DNA from: Diploptera punctata | Lineage: Eukaryota > Arthropoda > Insecta > Blattodea > Blaberidae | NCBI GenBank assembly: GCA_030220185.1 | Contig: JASPKZ010004954.1 | Coordinates: 434,001 to 498,000, forward strand | Direction of reading: 5' to 3' | DNA: 64,000 nucleotides | In this document: piece after piece, positions 35,380 through 45,054 of the stretch | Numbering within the stretch: the stretch's first letter is position 1 | How the letters are laid out: each line of letters opens with the position of its first letter | The notes under the pieces: model-generated | Seen by the model: the letters and a program-made list of their open reading frames with translations, nothing else | Databases searched by the model: none | What the model was told of the DNA's origin: nothing | Position numbers and translations under genes: made by a program

Positions 35380-35697
35380 CGTGTCTAACTCAGAGTGGGG
35401 TTGAAGGATGTGATGAGATGAAGCCCCTATATTTATACAGGTCTGTGAACTATAAGAGCACCAGCCGATCATTCCTGACGCACCGTCACAGGGGCGGATG
35501 AACAAAATTGACGAGATAAGTGTGGAGAAATGACGGAATGAAATTTGTGGCAGGGAAACACGGGAACACCGAGAAAAACCTGCCCAAGCTCCGTTTCATC
35601 CACCTCGAAACCTATATGGAGTGTGACCGAGACTCAATTTCGGTACCCCAGCGGTAAGAGGCGAGTGTCTAACTGCTTGCGCCACGGAGTCGCCCTG
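35380..35697 (-). mobile_element. tRNA-derived SINE, family E
   Basis: The minus-strand head lies at the right end: CTCCGTGGCGCAAGCAGTTA (A-box region) and a weakened B-box (GAAATTGAGTCTCGG). The body includes GATAAGTGTGGAGAAATGAC and CCTCAACTCGTGTCTAACTC on the plus strand. A diverged copy lies at 53410-53728. Confidence 0.75.
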
Positions 35698-35699
35698 CA

Positions 35700-35870
35700 A
35701 AATGTATACAAGAAATGAAATAAGAATGTATACCATAAACTGCTAACTAGAATCCAAAAGGTAAGAGGAAGTTTGGTAGACCGAACACAGGATGGGCTCA
35801 ACAGTGTTAAAAGAATGAGAACTTTGTAAGTGTCATAAAGCTTAATCCTTGAGACAGATGGTGATGAAAA
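35700..35870 (+). mobile_element. RTE-like LINE relic, right piece
   Basis: Frames give NKNVYHKLLTRIQK and KFGRPNTGW (GRPxxxW block), then AAGCTTAATCCTTGAGAC and GGTGATGA at the 3' end. This is the expected continuation of 35115-35345. Confidence 0.5.
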
Positions 35871-36087
35871 CCTATTATAGGAGGAAACGATGGAATGCCA
35901 TGAAATGACTAGACTAAAGTTTCATTAATACCAAAGACCTCATCAAAGATTGTGACCTCTACAGTTTCAGATTGTGATCTAATCCACGTAAGACATATTT
36001 GAGTTTATTTGATTTATCTTCTGCAAGCTCTGTAGATGTTGTCCACTTAATTGAAAAATGTTCTAACGCACTGTTTTCAGTCACTGT

Positions 36088-36390
36088 GTGCTTGTATTTA
36101 AATCCTTCACATTCCTCGCTCTACCTAACATTGACTTTCTACATCATTTGAAGATTATTTTATTTGTCTTGGTTTTCCACGAGACCTTTCGCAATGTGAG
36201 GGTCGTATATTATTCTCATCTGTGTCTATCTTTAATTTTTAAAACTTGCAACATGACCTCCCGTTTTCCACTTGATGTTCTTAGCTTTCTGTTATGGGTT
36301 ATTAATTGCTTTAAGTTAATTAAGGGTAAACTTGACCAAATCTTAGAGGATTTACCTGGTGACAATACAAATTCCCTCAACATGACTTAA
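36088..36390 (+). pseudogene. Possible insect gustatory-receptor-like fragment
   Basis: A 100-residue frame with an opening hydrophobic segment (IILFVLVF, residues 22-29), then HETFRNVRVVYYSHLCLSLI, a second hydrophobic segment (DVLSFLLWVINCF) and the polar run KLIKGKLDQILEDL. Alternation of a transmembrane helix with a helix reading xxFKLIxxKLxxxL is usual in the middle of insect gustatory receptors. There is no upstream or downstream part and no C-terminal TYxxxxxQF motif, so it would be a fragment or one exon. Chance cannot be excluded. Confidence 0.3.
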
Positions 36391-36774
36391 GATTCAATAA
36401 AATCGAATAATAAAATGAAATTGTAGCGGTAAAACTAAGATTATCACTAGCTGTCGGCATCAAGTACAATTATTTTTCTTCTTAAATGTAGCTGCTTGCG
36501 GTATTAAGACAGTAGTGAAGGCATTATTCACTTATATATATTATTGTTACAATCAACGAATAGATAAAGTATTTAATAGGCATATACAAACAAATCAATA
36601 AAAATCAGGAACACAATAATTTTGTAATCGCTAGATAACAAACTTCTCTCGATAGGTATTTACCTTAATTTGTGTCAGGAGATCTTTCTCCCATCATCAG
36701 CTATATCATTATAATGATGATAATCCCGTGGTGTGGAGTATTCAACTCTCACTGGCAGTGGTCTCATTTTTTTC

Positions 36775-37480
36775 ATCATCATCAACAACAAGGATTAAGC
36801 TCAATGGCCTGTTCCGATCTCAATTTAGGTCGAATTGGTCCTTCCATCTCTCCAATAGTCTTCCCAACAAACTTCCCCCTTTTGGTTTATAATTATACAT
36901 TGTTCTTGGTATGCGCTGTTCATTCATTCGTTATACGTGCTGAAGGTAAGCATTTTGATAGTATTTTATTCTTTCACAGAGAATAAATATATTAAGTTCT
37001 GTTCGTACATCTTCGTTTTTCTTTTATCGTTCCTTTGATATCCTGCTATTGCTCTCCAACAGCTTCATTTCTGCAGCCTCTATTTGTTTACTATCTGCCT
37101 TTGTTAATGTTCAGGTTTTACATCCATAAATAAGAGATGGAACTGCCAATACTTTGTAAAATTTAAAAATAGTTTCTTTTCTAGTTGTATTCAATAAAGT
37201 ACGTTTAATTGTGCCACATAGATTATTGAAACGTTGTATTTTAGTGTGTCTATCTACATTTTTGTCATTGCCTAAATGACATCCCAAATAATTAAAATTC
37301 TGAACTTGGTCTATAATTACATTGTTTATCACTATTTTTGTTCTTATTGCACATTTTTCTTTCAGAGCTAATATTTTTGTTTTAGATGTAGGCCTAGATA
37401 TTCTTAAATTGTATTTTAGAGAGATATTATTTAAAGTATAATTCATTTTTTAGTTGCTAAATTATAGATAGCTGATGACA
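36775..37480 (-). pseudogene. RTE-B LINE 3' part
   Basis: The minus-strand frame 37111-37446 encodes YTLNNISLKYNLRIS, TKILALKEKCAIRTK, NFNYLGCHLGNDKN and VLAVPSLIYGCKT, closely matching 10440-10770. It continues in shifted frames to the 3' end, where the plus strand reads CATCATCAACAACAAGGATT. The RT palm is lost by 5' truncation. Residue changes such as YGCKT for YGCET show decay. Confidence 0.9.
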
Positions 37481-37769
37481 ATAAAAGGCTTCTCGAAACA
37501 TGTTCTAAGATAAAACCTACATTATGTATATTATCAACCACGTATAAAACTAAAAATACTTAAATCTTTGAATAATATTGCTAATTATGAAATATTATTA
37601 TTGCTGTTGTTGCAGTTACCGTTGTTGTTATAAAAGCTGATTATATTTTTAACTACATTATTTTATTTAATTGGTCCTTTATCTCTTCATCTACCCCTTT
37701 ATTTCAATGCACGAGCATATACTGCAATGTGCATGATTGCAACAATTGTAATATGTTCAAAATTTGTCA

Positions 37770-38075
37770 TTCAGGTCTTTTACTGCAAACATAGCATTTT
37801 CATGCTATGCTTCGCAGCTTTACTAGAGAATTATAGGTGTGGTGAATTCCCGTTGCTTTCCACACCAGTGAAGGATGATGATAATAAGGATGATGATGAT
37901 GATGGCCGGATGATTTTCGGGGGCCTTTGGGCCCTAAGCTTCCTGACGTTTGTCTTACAGGTGAGAAAAAAGAACCGAAAAAAACCTCTCCCAGGAGTCT
38001 GTCCCGACCGGGAATCGAACCCAGGCCTACTGCGTGACCAAGGCAGCACGCTACCTCGAGACCACAGCGGAGGAC
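37770..38075 (-). mobile_element. tRNA-derived SINE, family A1
   Basis: Minus-strand copy with its head at 38000-38075 (plus strand: GACCGGGAATCGAACCCAGG and CACGCTACCTCGAGACCACA). The body contains GATGATGATGATGGCCGGAT and TTGTCTTACAGGTGAG. Confidence 0.9.
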
Positions 38076-38184
38076 ACATTAATTATATACATTTTTAATA
38101 GTCTCTATATAGGTAAGATACAAGTGAAGTTATTTTTACATACATGGTGAGCATAGGATTTAAATCATGTGAAGCTAAGGTAAT

Positions 38185-38425
38185 TATATTCCATTACAGT
38201 CTTAGGAGAGCCTTGGGGTAGTACAATATTAAGGCTCCCACCTTTCTACGTAGTAGCCACGATATTAGCCCTGCGTCAAAGCTGTCTTTATCCCCAGAGC
38301 TTCTGATACTCATTTCCATTAGAGGCTGAGTAGGGCCCAGGGCCATGAAACCGCCAAAACATTAGACAGTTTAAAAAGCCTGATCCTATTGGGACGAGAT
38401 TCCGGGTGGTAAAGTGTTGCCTTAA
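38185..38425 (-). mobile_element. tRNA-derived SINE, family D
   Basis: GCCTTGGGGTAGTACAATAT, TTAGCCCTGCGTCAAAGC and CTCATTTCCATTAGAGGCTG match 53808-54092 in the same order. The head at the right end is degraded (CCTATTGGGACGAGATTCC). Confidence 0.8.
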
Positions 38426-38482
38426 ACAACTATGCTACTGTGTACGTCCTGTTAGTGATAATGTGTACTGATTTAACTTAGA

Positions 38483-38541
38483 GATATATATATATATATA
38501 TATATATTAATTGGTGTTTCCCGTATAATGTATCATATTTA

Positions 38542-38582
<41 letters not shown>
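38483..38582. repeat. (AT)n and (ATT)n microsatellites
   Basis: The AT run at 38483-38507 and ATT run at 38541-38582 are separated by about 33 bp. Confidence 0.9.
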
Positions 38583-38583
<1 letters not shown>

Positions 38584-38599
38584 CGTATCATTATTGTTA

Positions 38600-38770
38600 T
38601 TACCCTACAAAATGTTGTTTGTACATGACATTTACATTGCTACATTTATTGTATCTTTAACTGTTTATAATTAGTATAGTGTATATCTATATTTGTCGAA
38701 TATTTATTTGTATTTGTGCTGGTTGAGTGGAAGAGAGGGCCTTATGGCCTTAACTCTGCCAGAATAAATA

Positions 38771-38836
<66 letters not shown>
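38600..38836 (+). mobile_element. Jockey/CR1-type LINE 3' end with (ATT)n tail
   Basis: TTGAGTGGAAGAGAGGGCCT, TTATGGCCTTAACTCTGCCA and GAATAAATAAAG pass directly into (ATT)n at 38774-38836. The same 3' end occurs at 40980-41075 and, on the minus strand, at 46010-46085. Confidence 0.8.
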
Positions 38837-38837
<1 letters not shown>

Positions 38838-39620
38838 CAGTTTAATATTTTTCAAGGAGACACCAGATTTTAAAAGGTAGAGCATTACTGCTCTAACTTA
38901 CCAGGAATTGAATTTGATCTCGCGGAATGGGAGATATATTATTTTTTTATGTATGAATATCTAAAAGAAATAATAAATAATAAAATTTTCAAAATATGAA
39001 TAGCCTACGTAAATCTTTCATTCAGGAGAAACATCGTTTCGATTCGTACATATGTATATAGAATGCTGGGAACATATTGTGGGATAGACCTGTATATTAT
39101 GGTGTTGCTGGTTGCAGCCTGTTGATACGCACAGATGTGAATGCGCGTGTGTGAACCCCTCTCATTTACACACATACGTCACGATATCTGCACCTTGCCA
39201 TCACTGGGAGTGGAGCCAGCAATATTTTCCGCAACACTGACTCACAGGATAACTTACTTCCACCTATCGCACTGATGTCACCACAACCTTCCATATTCCC
39301 TCTTCCCTGGGGTCAAGTTCATCTCTCCATGTGTTACACTTTAATTATACATCACCTTTCGTTCTTCTTTACTATTTTGCCCTCTTCCATTTGTACGAAT
39401 TATCCTGGCCACGAAACTTATAAATCAATGCTCTGTGTGAGTCGCAGAAGTTCTAAAATCCATACGCAATATATTCAGGCATTGTACAGGAACTTCAGAC
39501 AAACATTTTGAGATGGTTTCCGATTTAGAAATCCTACATAAGAACACAAACAGAGCGAGGAATTATACAATATTTCATGTTTTAACTCTAAGAAAGCACT
39601 ACTCTATTTTAATTTAGATT
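38837..39620. other. Intergenic stretch
   Basis: No supported gene. The plus-strand frame at 39275-39511 is proline/serine-rich without motifs. Confidence 0.45.
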
Positions 39621-39663
39621 TTTATTTTATTTTATTTTATTTTGTTTTATTTTATTTTATTTT
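39621..39663. repeat. (TTTTA)n microsatellite
   Basis: A pentanucleotide run with one G interruption, just before the LINE piece. Confidence 0.9.
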
Positions 39664-39665
39664 AA

Positions 39666-40021
39666 TTCAATTAGATGCACGATCCCATCATCATGCTGTT
39701 ATTTATATCCATCCTCATCAATTACCTATTACTCTAAACCTTTTCTCTCTTGCTGGAACATGGAATTCTTTTCCACCCTATGTCAGATATTGCCAAACTT
39801 TACCATTTTTGAGAAACAAATTGAAACATGTTTTATTAACTGACAGAAATATCTCACGAATAGAATTTTTAACCATCAACAATTTGTTTTTCCTTTATGT
39901 AATAAAAATTAGTATTCAGATATATCGATATGTCTTCATTGTCTTATATAGGCCAGTATAAAAGCAATAGATTAATCCATTACAGTTTATTACTTTCTTT
40001 TAATTTTTTCATGTATACTAG

Positions 40022-40023
<2 letters not shown>
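39666..40023 (+). pseudogene. Jockey/CR1-type LINE C-terminus, left piece of a split copy
   Basis: The plus-strand frame reads AVIYIHPHQL, LAGTWNSFPPYVRYCQTLPF and LRNKLKHVLLT. This matches the C-terminus of the protein at 46548 (LARTWNSLPPYVRDCQTLPS, RNKLKIKLLTE). The 3' non-coding part (CATTACAGTTTATTACTTTC) then breaks at an (AT)n run and resumes at 40838. Confidence 0.85.
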
Positions 40024-40062
<39 letters not shown>

Positions 40063-40080
40063 AATATATATATATATATG
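40024..40080. repeat. (AT)n microsatellites
   Basis: AT runs at 40024-40059 and 40064-40079 form the left border of the inserted cassette. Confidence 0.9.
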
Positions 40081-40083
40081 TGA

Positions 40084-40206
40084 TGAATAAGAAAAATAAA
40101 TGTCTTGACGGGAATTGCGAAACCCGAGGCGGGAACTCCGAGTCTGTACCTCAGCGTGTTATCCGTTACACCACCAGGCGAATCCAATTCAAACATTTAT
40201 TTTTCT
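40084..40206 (-). mobile_element. tRNA-like SINE, family G, minus copy of an inverted pair
   Basis: Minus-strand reading: GGATTCGCCTGGTGGTGTAA, CGGATAACACGCTGAGGTAC, then a damaged T-arm and CATTTATTTTTCTTATTC. It faces a plus-strand copy at 40250 head to head, so the two form a long imperfect inverted repeat. Confidence 0.75.
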
Positions 40207-40249
40207 TATATATAATGGAGAATATAATACATATATAAAAAACAAGTGT

Positions 40250-40395
40250 TTAAATTGGATTCGCCTGGTGGTGTAACGGATAACACGCTGAGGTACAGAC
40301 TCAGATTTCCGGGTTCGAATCCCGTCCAGGCATTTATTTTTCTTATCATACCATATTAAGCTTGCATTGCTCAATGTTAAACATTTAATTATTAT
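40250..40395 (+). mobile_element. tRNA-like SINE, family G, plus copy of an inverted pair
   Basis: A near-complete tRNA-like fold: acceptor GCCTGG/CCAGGC, D-arm GTGTAACGGATAACAC, anticodon arm CTGAGGTACAGACTCAG and T-arm with GGGTTCGAATCCC. The 3' flank ATTTATTTTTCTTATC has a possible Pol III stop, and the body CTTGCATTGCTCAATGTTAA is shared with 44881-44906 (minus). An authentic tRNA gene is unlikely because positions 8-9 and the acceptor deviate, and the copy is part of a repeat family. Confidence 0.75.
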
Positions 40396-40407
40396 TGTAT
40401 TGTATTG

Positions 40408-40806
40408 TAAGCCTATGTTTTCCCTTTAGAGAGATTTTAGGCGCTCTCCCCATACAGGGAAGAATTTGAACCATACTAATTTAGTTACACTTGTTTTCGT
40501 ATAGATGTCATTTTGAGTGGTACGTGGTCAACGTTCCGCCTCATACTGACATCTAGGAAACCAAGGTAGTACTAGGACGGGAAAATTCGGTAAAGTTTGC
40601 TTAGAGGCCTTTTCATTCAGGCTTAAGGATTTTTTACGAGCCTGAAAATCTTCAGACTTGGGACCCACGGCTTTAAAGTCCCTCCCGGAGGACTTGCTCC
40701 TTGGATTTTTCCGTCCTAAAAAGTCAATCGACCCCGGCCGGGTTTGAACCCGCAACCCTTGGGGACCAGAGGCAAGGAGCATAACCACTAGTCCACCGCG
40801 GCCGAC
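40408..40806 (-). mobile_element. tRNA-derived SINE, family B
   Basis: The best-preserved copy in the window. Minus-strand head: CCGCGGTGGACTAGTGGTTA, B-box GGGTTCAAACCCG. Body: CAAGTCCTCCGGGAGGGACT. The far end on the plus strand is CCATACTAATTTAGTTACAC. It lies inside the cassette that splits the LINE. Confidence 0.95.
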
Positions 40807-40816
40807 CCAACATTTA

Positions 40817-40822
<6 letters not shown>

Positions 40823-40854
<32 letters not shown>
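40823..40854. repeat. (AT)n microsatellite
   Basis: The right border of the cassette inserted in the LINE. Confidence 0.9.
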
Positions 40855-40858
<4 letters not shown>

Positions 40859-41075
40859 TCCTTTATTAGTTTATTAGTTTATATATTAATTATCTTTAAC
40901 TTTATTGTACTGTTAGATCTTATTTTAATTATTGTTCAGTTTGGCCAGATAATCATTTAGTATCTAATATTTTGTGATTTTTTGTATTTGAATGTAGCAT
41001 ATATTTGCTCTGGTGAGTGGAAGAGAAGGCCACATGACCTTAATTCCACCAGGCTAAATAAATAAAAATAAAAAT
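40838..41075 (+). mobile_element. Jockey/CR1-type LINE 3' end, right piece
   Basis: It resumes the 3' non-coding part and ends GGTGAGTGGAAGAGAAGGCC, ACATGACCTTAATTCCACCA, then an A-rich (AAATA)n-like tail. It shares this end with 38600-38836 and 46010-46085. Confidence 0.85.
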
Positions 41076-41997
41076 GTATACTTTTAGGGTTATGGAATCG
41101 CGGAACTAAACAATTTTCATAATTCATATTTTTTTGCAAACGTTTCATACTTTAATTAATATTAATTAATATTTAAGATCTCTCATATATCAGCTCTGAA
41201 AAAAAAAGTCTCACTACGTATTTTGTGAAATTAGCAAAGTTCTTAAAGGGAAGACCAACATTACACACACTGACATCAAGTTACCAAATGAAGCGCGATA
41301 CAAGTTGTTGTCAACAAATCGTACCTATTTCATCGCACAAAACAATTCTGACAAACAAAACATAGAGAAACTTCTAATTAGGTATTGTGAACAGATTTGA
41401 TATTTCAGTATTATTGTTACATGTACATTTACTGAAGTTTCATATATTTATGCAATGTAAGAAGCTATCGTGCCGAACTCTAACTTTCTGAGAGCTATAT
41501 TTCATGGTTCGTATGTTTTTGTTTCTTCTATATGTACGAACATGATATTTTGTAGGAGTCAGAATTAATGAAAAGCTAATTAAATTGAAAAAAATAACAT
41601 ATTTATATTTTGAATCACAAAGTCTGCTTCGTGTAATTTATATGCTGGTATGTGCGCCTATAAATTATGTAGGATATATATAATATATCAATATACTTAA
41701 GCATTTTTTAAAAATATTAGCTTAATAATATATTTTAATTATTGTTTTAATATTTTGTTATTATAGTTTCACATTTTGGTATAATTTACTTTTTTTTTTT
41801 TTTTTTTTTTTCGTTTTAGCTCTTAACATTATGAAAACGGGCTGACCGCCACTGATTAATACTCAGTGTGATGTGGAGATCGAGTTGGATTTGTCTCGGA
41901 ATGAAGCTCAATATTACTTTTTGGGATAACGGTCAAATTATTAGGACCGTCCCGCATCTGTATGGGCCCGGGAGTTAAAACTGTATCCATCGCCGTG
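41076..41997. other. AT-rich stretch, then a GC-richer unclassified segment
   Basis: 41076-41830 has no supported feature apart from a T run (41792-41811). 41830-42070 is GC-richer, with ATCGCCGTGGTCCGCTGG-like tRNA flavour, but I could not fit A and B boxes. Confidence 0.4.
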
Positions 41998-42055
41998 GTC
42001 CGCTGGTGAACGAAAATACTACAACTTTTGTAGTCAGAGTCGATCACCAGCGGAC
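41998..42055. repeat. Two-stage hairpin
   Basis: Outer arms GTCCGCTGGTGA (41998-42009) and TCACCAGCGGAC (42044-42055) are perfect inverted copies. Inside them ACTACAA/TTGTAGT (42018-42034) form a second stem. It lies in a GC-richer segment that may be a degenerate SINE head. Confidence 0.7.
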
Positions 42056-42369
42056 TTTTGATCTCTACCTTGGGTCTGGATTTGTGACTTATATTTAAAC
42101 ATACACTTATTTGTAATTATAATAGAGGAAACACTCCCTTCGTAAACACTGTATCAGCGTATGGTTGATGCGACCATTGTACATGGCGTCAGAGGGAAGG
42201 GGGTTAGAATAGTTTCTGCACCGTCCGGTTATAGCAACATTGCTGAACTGTGTTATTTAGTATCTACTATCCAGAATAATCACTTTACATAGTTATATTT
42301 CACTCAAAATGTTCCGAACAGTCAGTGAGTAACTTTTATGTTCCACCACCATAGTACACTTTGTCTGTA

Positions 42370-43665
42370 CGGAGGGTTGTTTCTGATCTCTGATAACAAT
42401 TGATTTTTAAGTTTTACCGTAAGAAAATCCCTGTCTCCACCATCGAGCATGCTCTAATTGATGGCTCTTCACCCGTGCTATGGTTTGGCATCGGAGTTTC
42501 CGCTACAGAAGACTCTTATGCAGCACAGCCATGTCTAGAAGTTCCCACTCCTCTTTATATGCTTTCCGGGGACCGTCTATTGTTCGAGGACCCCTGTTTC
42601 CCAGTGCCCTTTTGAAGAGTCCAAAGACACAAAGTCCATCGGTGATGCATCAGGAGACTTCACTGGGATGTTGCTGAATGGAATAGCATGTATTCCAGTT
42701 ACCTGCTCCATTTTTCCAGGAATGTCAGGGTTGAACCCAAAGTATGACTGGAGGCCTTGTCTTGGTGCACCCAGACTTGGTTTTAGTCTGTACCATAGAG
42801 AGCTGGGATTTCAGTCGGGTAAATTGGGGTGAGACCTTCTTCCTCGTAGTACAGGGAGTTGATTTTGGCCTTTTTAGCTACTCGAAGAATGGTCCGTTTT
42901 TCATTGTAGCAATATCCCGCGATGACCATAAATCCATTGGAGAAACTTTTTCTGCATTCGGCATACCACTTTTGAAATTTTTTTCACCCCTTTCTCTACA
43001 GTAAATTGCCCGGAGTTTGTTGCAGTCTCCTAGATAAACATATGCTTCATAAAGTGTGACCAAAAATTTCCATTTTTCTCCTGCCAGGTGCTTTTCATAG
43101 TTTCCTGCTGTTCGTGCGGCATTCGGCAATGTGACGTGGCAACAATTTATGAACCCTGCTTTTGTGGCGCTTCTCCATGTTTAAATCTTTGTTTATTATG
43201 ATGTTTACAGTTTTAAGGGATATTCCCAATCTGTTCGCAATCACCCTTTGTGTGGCAGGGTTACCACCAGAGATAAGGACCTTGACCTTTCTGATTACAT
43301 CTGAGGTGCGGGTAGTAGCAGATCGTGGATTTGCCGGTTTTTTCCTTTTGGAATTAATCCCAAGCGATCCTTTCTCTTTTTATTAAGCACTGTGCTACTT
43401 CCACACTTTGACACCATAAAATTACGTTTTTGCAAGCCTCAAGAATCGCGGAATAACTATAATTAGCGTCGGAAAGGGCAGTAATGTACCCTTCCCAAAA
43501 CGGGTCTATCTGATTAGGCATTATGAGAGCAACACGCGTGCGAGTGTAACAGAAGCAGTTTACTGACTGGTTTGATCACCTCGCACACTCTTGTCCTGAT
43601 GACTCACACTCCAACGTCACAATCTACTTGGCAAATCGTTATCAGAGATCGGAAACAACCCTCCG
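42370..43665 (-). mobile_element. Mariner-family transposon with 28-bp inverted ends and TA duplication
   Basis: Ends at 42370-42397 (CGGAGGGTTGTTTCTGATCT...) and 43638-43665 are inverted copies with 27 of 28 positions alike. They are flanked by TA on both sides (42368-42369 and 43666-43667). The total of 1296 bp is the usual mariner size. The minus-strand transposase starts near 43521 and is broken by stops. Confidence 0.92.
42400..43521 (-). pseudogene. Mariner-like transposase, inactivated
   Basis: The first Met is at 43521 (MPNQIDPFWEGYITALSDAN). Shifted frames then give NPATQRVIANRLGISLKTVN (helix-turn-helix), EKHLAGEKWKFLVTLYEAYV with YLGDCNKLRAIYCRERGEKN (first catalytic Asp region, here reading TLYEAYVYL where D is expected before EA), then FGLFKRALGNRGPRTIDG and LLLWKLRCQTIAR near the C-terminus. 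At least four stops or frameshifts occur, and the third catalytic region (SPDxSPMDF in relatives) is eroded. Complete in extent but inactive. Confidence 0.85.
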
Positions 43666-43863
43666 TAAGACTGAAACCTGCTCTTGTTTACATGTGACTG
43701 CTGTTCAGAGTTCAGAGTGACCTCACGGTACGGTTGAAGCTTAGTTAACCTCGCGTCATTGGAAGGAAAGGTTTCATCTTTAGTAATTATGTAATTTTAA
43801 TTAATAACATAATTTAGTTAAATTATTATCATAACAAGTTTATTTCGCATCTTAATATTTACT

Positions 43864-44256
43864 CACCCCATGGCGTGACAGGCCAGAAAGCCCTTAGCTT
43901 ATCAGCCAACTGCTGGGCTCACACCTAAATGTATTAAACAAAGGGGCGGACGATCTAGCCTGTATAGAGATGACATTTTGTCAGCATGTCGGTCCCCCAG
44001 TCGTTATAGGTGATTTTCTCAACCTTGAGCCGCTACGTATTGTGCATATCCTGATTCCTCACGATGCTAGGTGGGCACCGGTCCCATTGCCTTAACTCTA
44101 TTATGTAAAATAAATAAATAAAAATATATACATTCAAATAAAATCAAATGCTAGCCGAAATTCCTTAAGAAAATTTCATCTCTGAAGAAGACTCGAAACA
44201 GCATCGTAGCTATTCGCTAAGGCAATTTGCCTTAACGACTCGTCTACGGCGCGGGA
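43864..44256 (-). mobile_element. tRNA-derived SINE, family F
   Basis: The minus-strand head ends at 44256 (CGCGCCGTAGACGAGTCGTT, B-box-like TGTTTCGAGTC). On the plus strand the body contains CAGCATGTCGGTCCCCCAGT, CGTTATAGGTGATTTTC and GGTGGGCACCGGTCCCAT. An A/T-rich insert of about 45 bp lies at 44102-44150. A related SINE body occurs, from memory, in large orthopteroid insect genomes. A partial copy lies at 45793-45970. Confidence 0.8.
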
Positions 44257-44830
44257 ATTTCAAAATTTATGTATTAGGCATATTTAAAAAATACACATTT
44301 GATTTAATATATTTATATTTTCATCACTTTAAAACTGTTAAATTATCATAAGTAATGCCACGAGTGATTTCAATTTATCTAGAGAATTTGGAAATCAAGA
44401 GTGGCATTTTGTTAGGACTATTTAACGAATAAAAGTAATCTGTTTACTCACAAATCATTATTTAACTATAGTTATTTAAAAATATCCATATATTTAATGT
44501 AAACGGCGATGTTTGAAAACAAATGAGAAACGATTGGTGCGCTTAATTTCCTTCCTTTTTTCATCACTGCAACCAGATCATATTATTATTTATTGCCAAA
44601 GAATCGCAATATTGTAAGAATGCACCCTAGTGGAGAAATTTATAACCAGCGTTATAGGTATTAATTAATTAGATGTCCTATAATGTAAATATGTCAATTA
44701 TATTTTCTGCAACGTCATTTCCTGGAAAATAATTCGTATAAGAGAGTGCAAACAGTGTTTTTTTTGTGGTTTAATCAATTGTTAGAAATGTTTTTATATT
44801 ATCTATCGCATGCACTTTCTGCTGACATTC

Positions 44831-44834
<4 letters not shown>

Positions 44835-44868
<34 letters not shown>
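44835..44868. repeat. (AT)n microsatellite
   Basis: Left border of the palindrome cassette. Confidence 0.9.
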
Positions 44869-44870
<2 letters not shown>

Positions 44871-44906
44871 ATAATTAAATCTTTAACATTGAGCAATGCA
44901 AGCTTA

Positions 44907-45007
44907 ATATGGTATGATAAGAAAAATAAATGCCTGGACGGGATTCGAACCCGGATCTCAGAGATCCGGGTTCGAATCCCGTCCAGGCATTTATTTTTCT
45001 TATCATA

Positions 45008-45013
<6 letters not shown>
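44907..45013. repeat. Perfect 107-nt palindrome built from two family G SINE ends
   Basis: Arms 44907-44959 and 44961-45013 are exact inverted copies (53 bp each) around a single A at 44960. Each arm runs from the T-arm (GGGTTCGAATCCCGTCCAGG) through ATTTATTTTTCTTATCATAC. The left copy continues into the family G body (44881-44906) and both outer sides reach (AT)n runs. Confidence 0.95.

Positions 45014-45050
<37 letters not shown>
45010..45050. repeat. (AT)n microsatellite
   Basis: Right border of the palindrome cassette. Confidence 0.9.

Positions 45051-45054
<4 letters not shown>

Noticed and set aside
40253..40330. Functional tRNA gene
   Set aside because: The fold is good, but positions 8-9 and the acceptor are non-canonical, and the unit recurs with the same 3' body, so it is a SINE.
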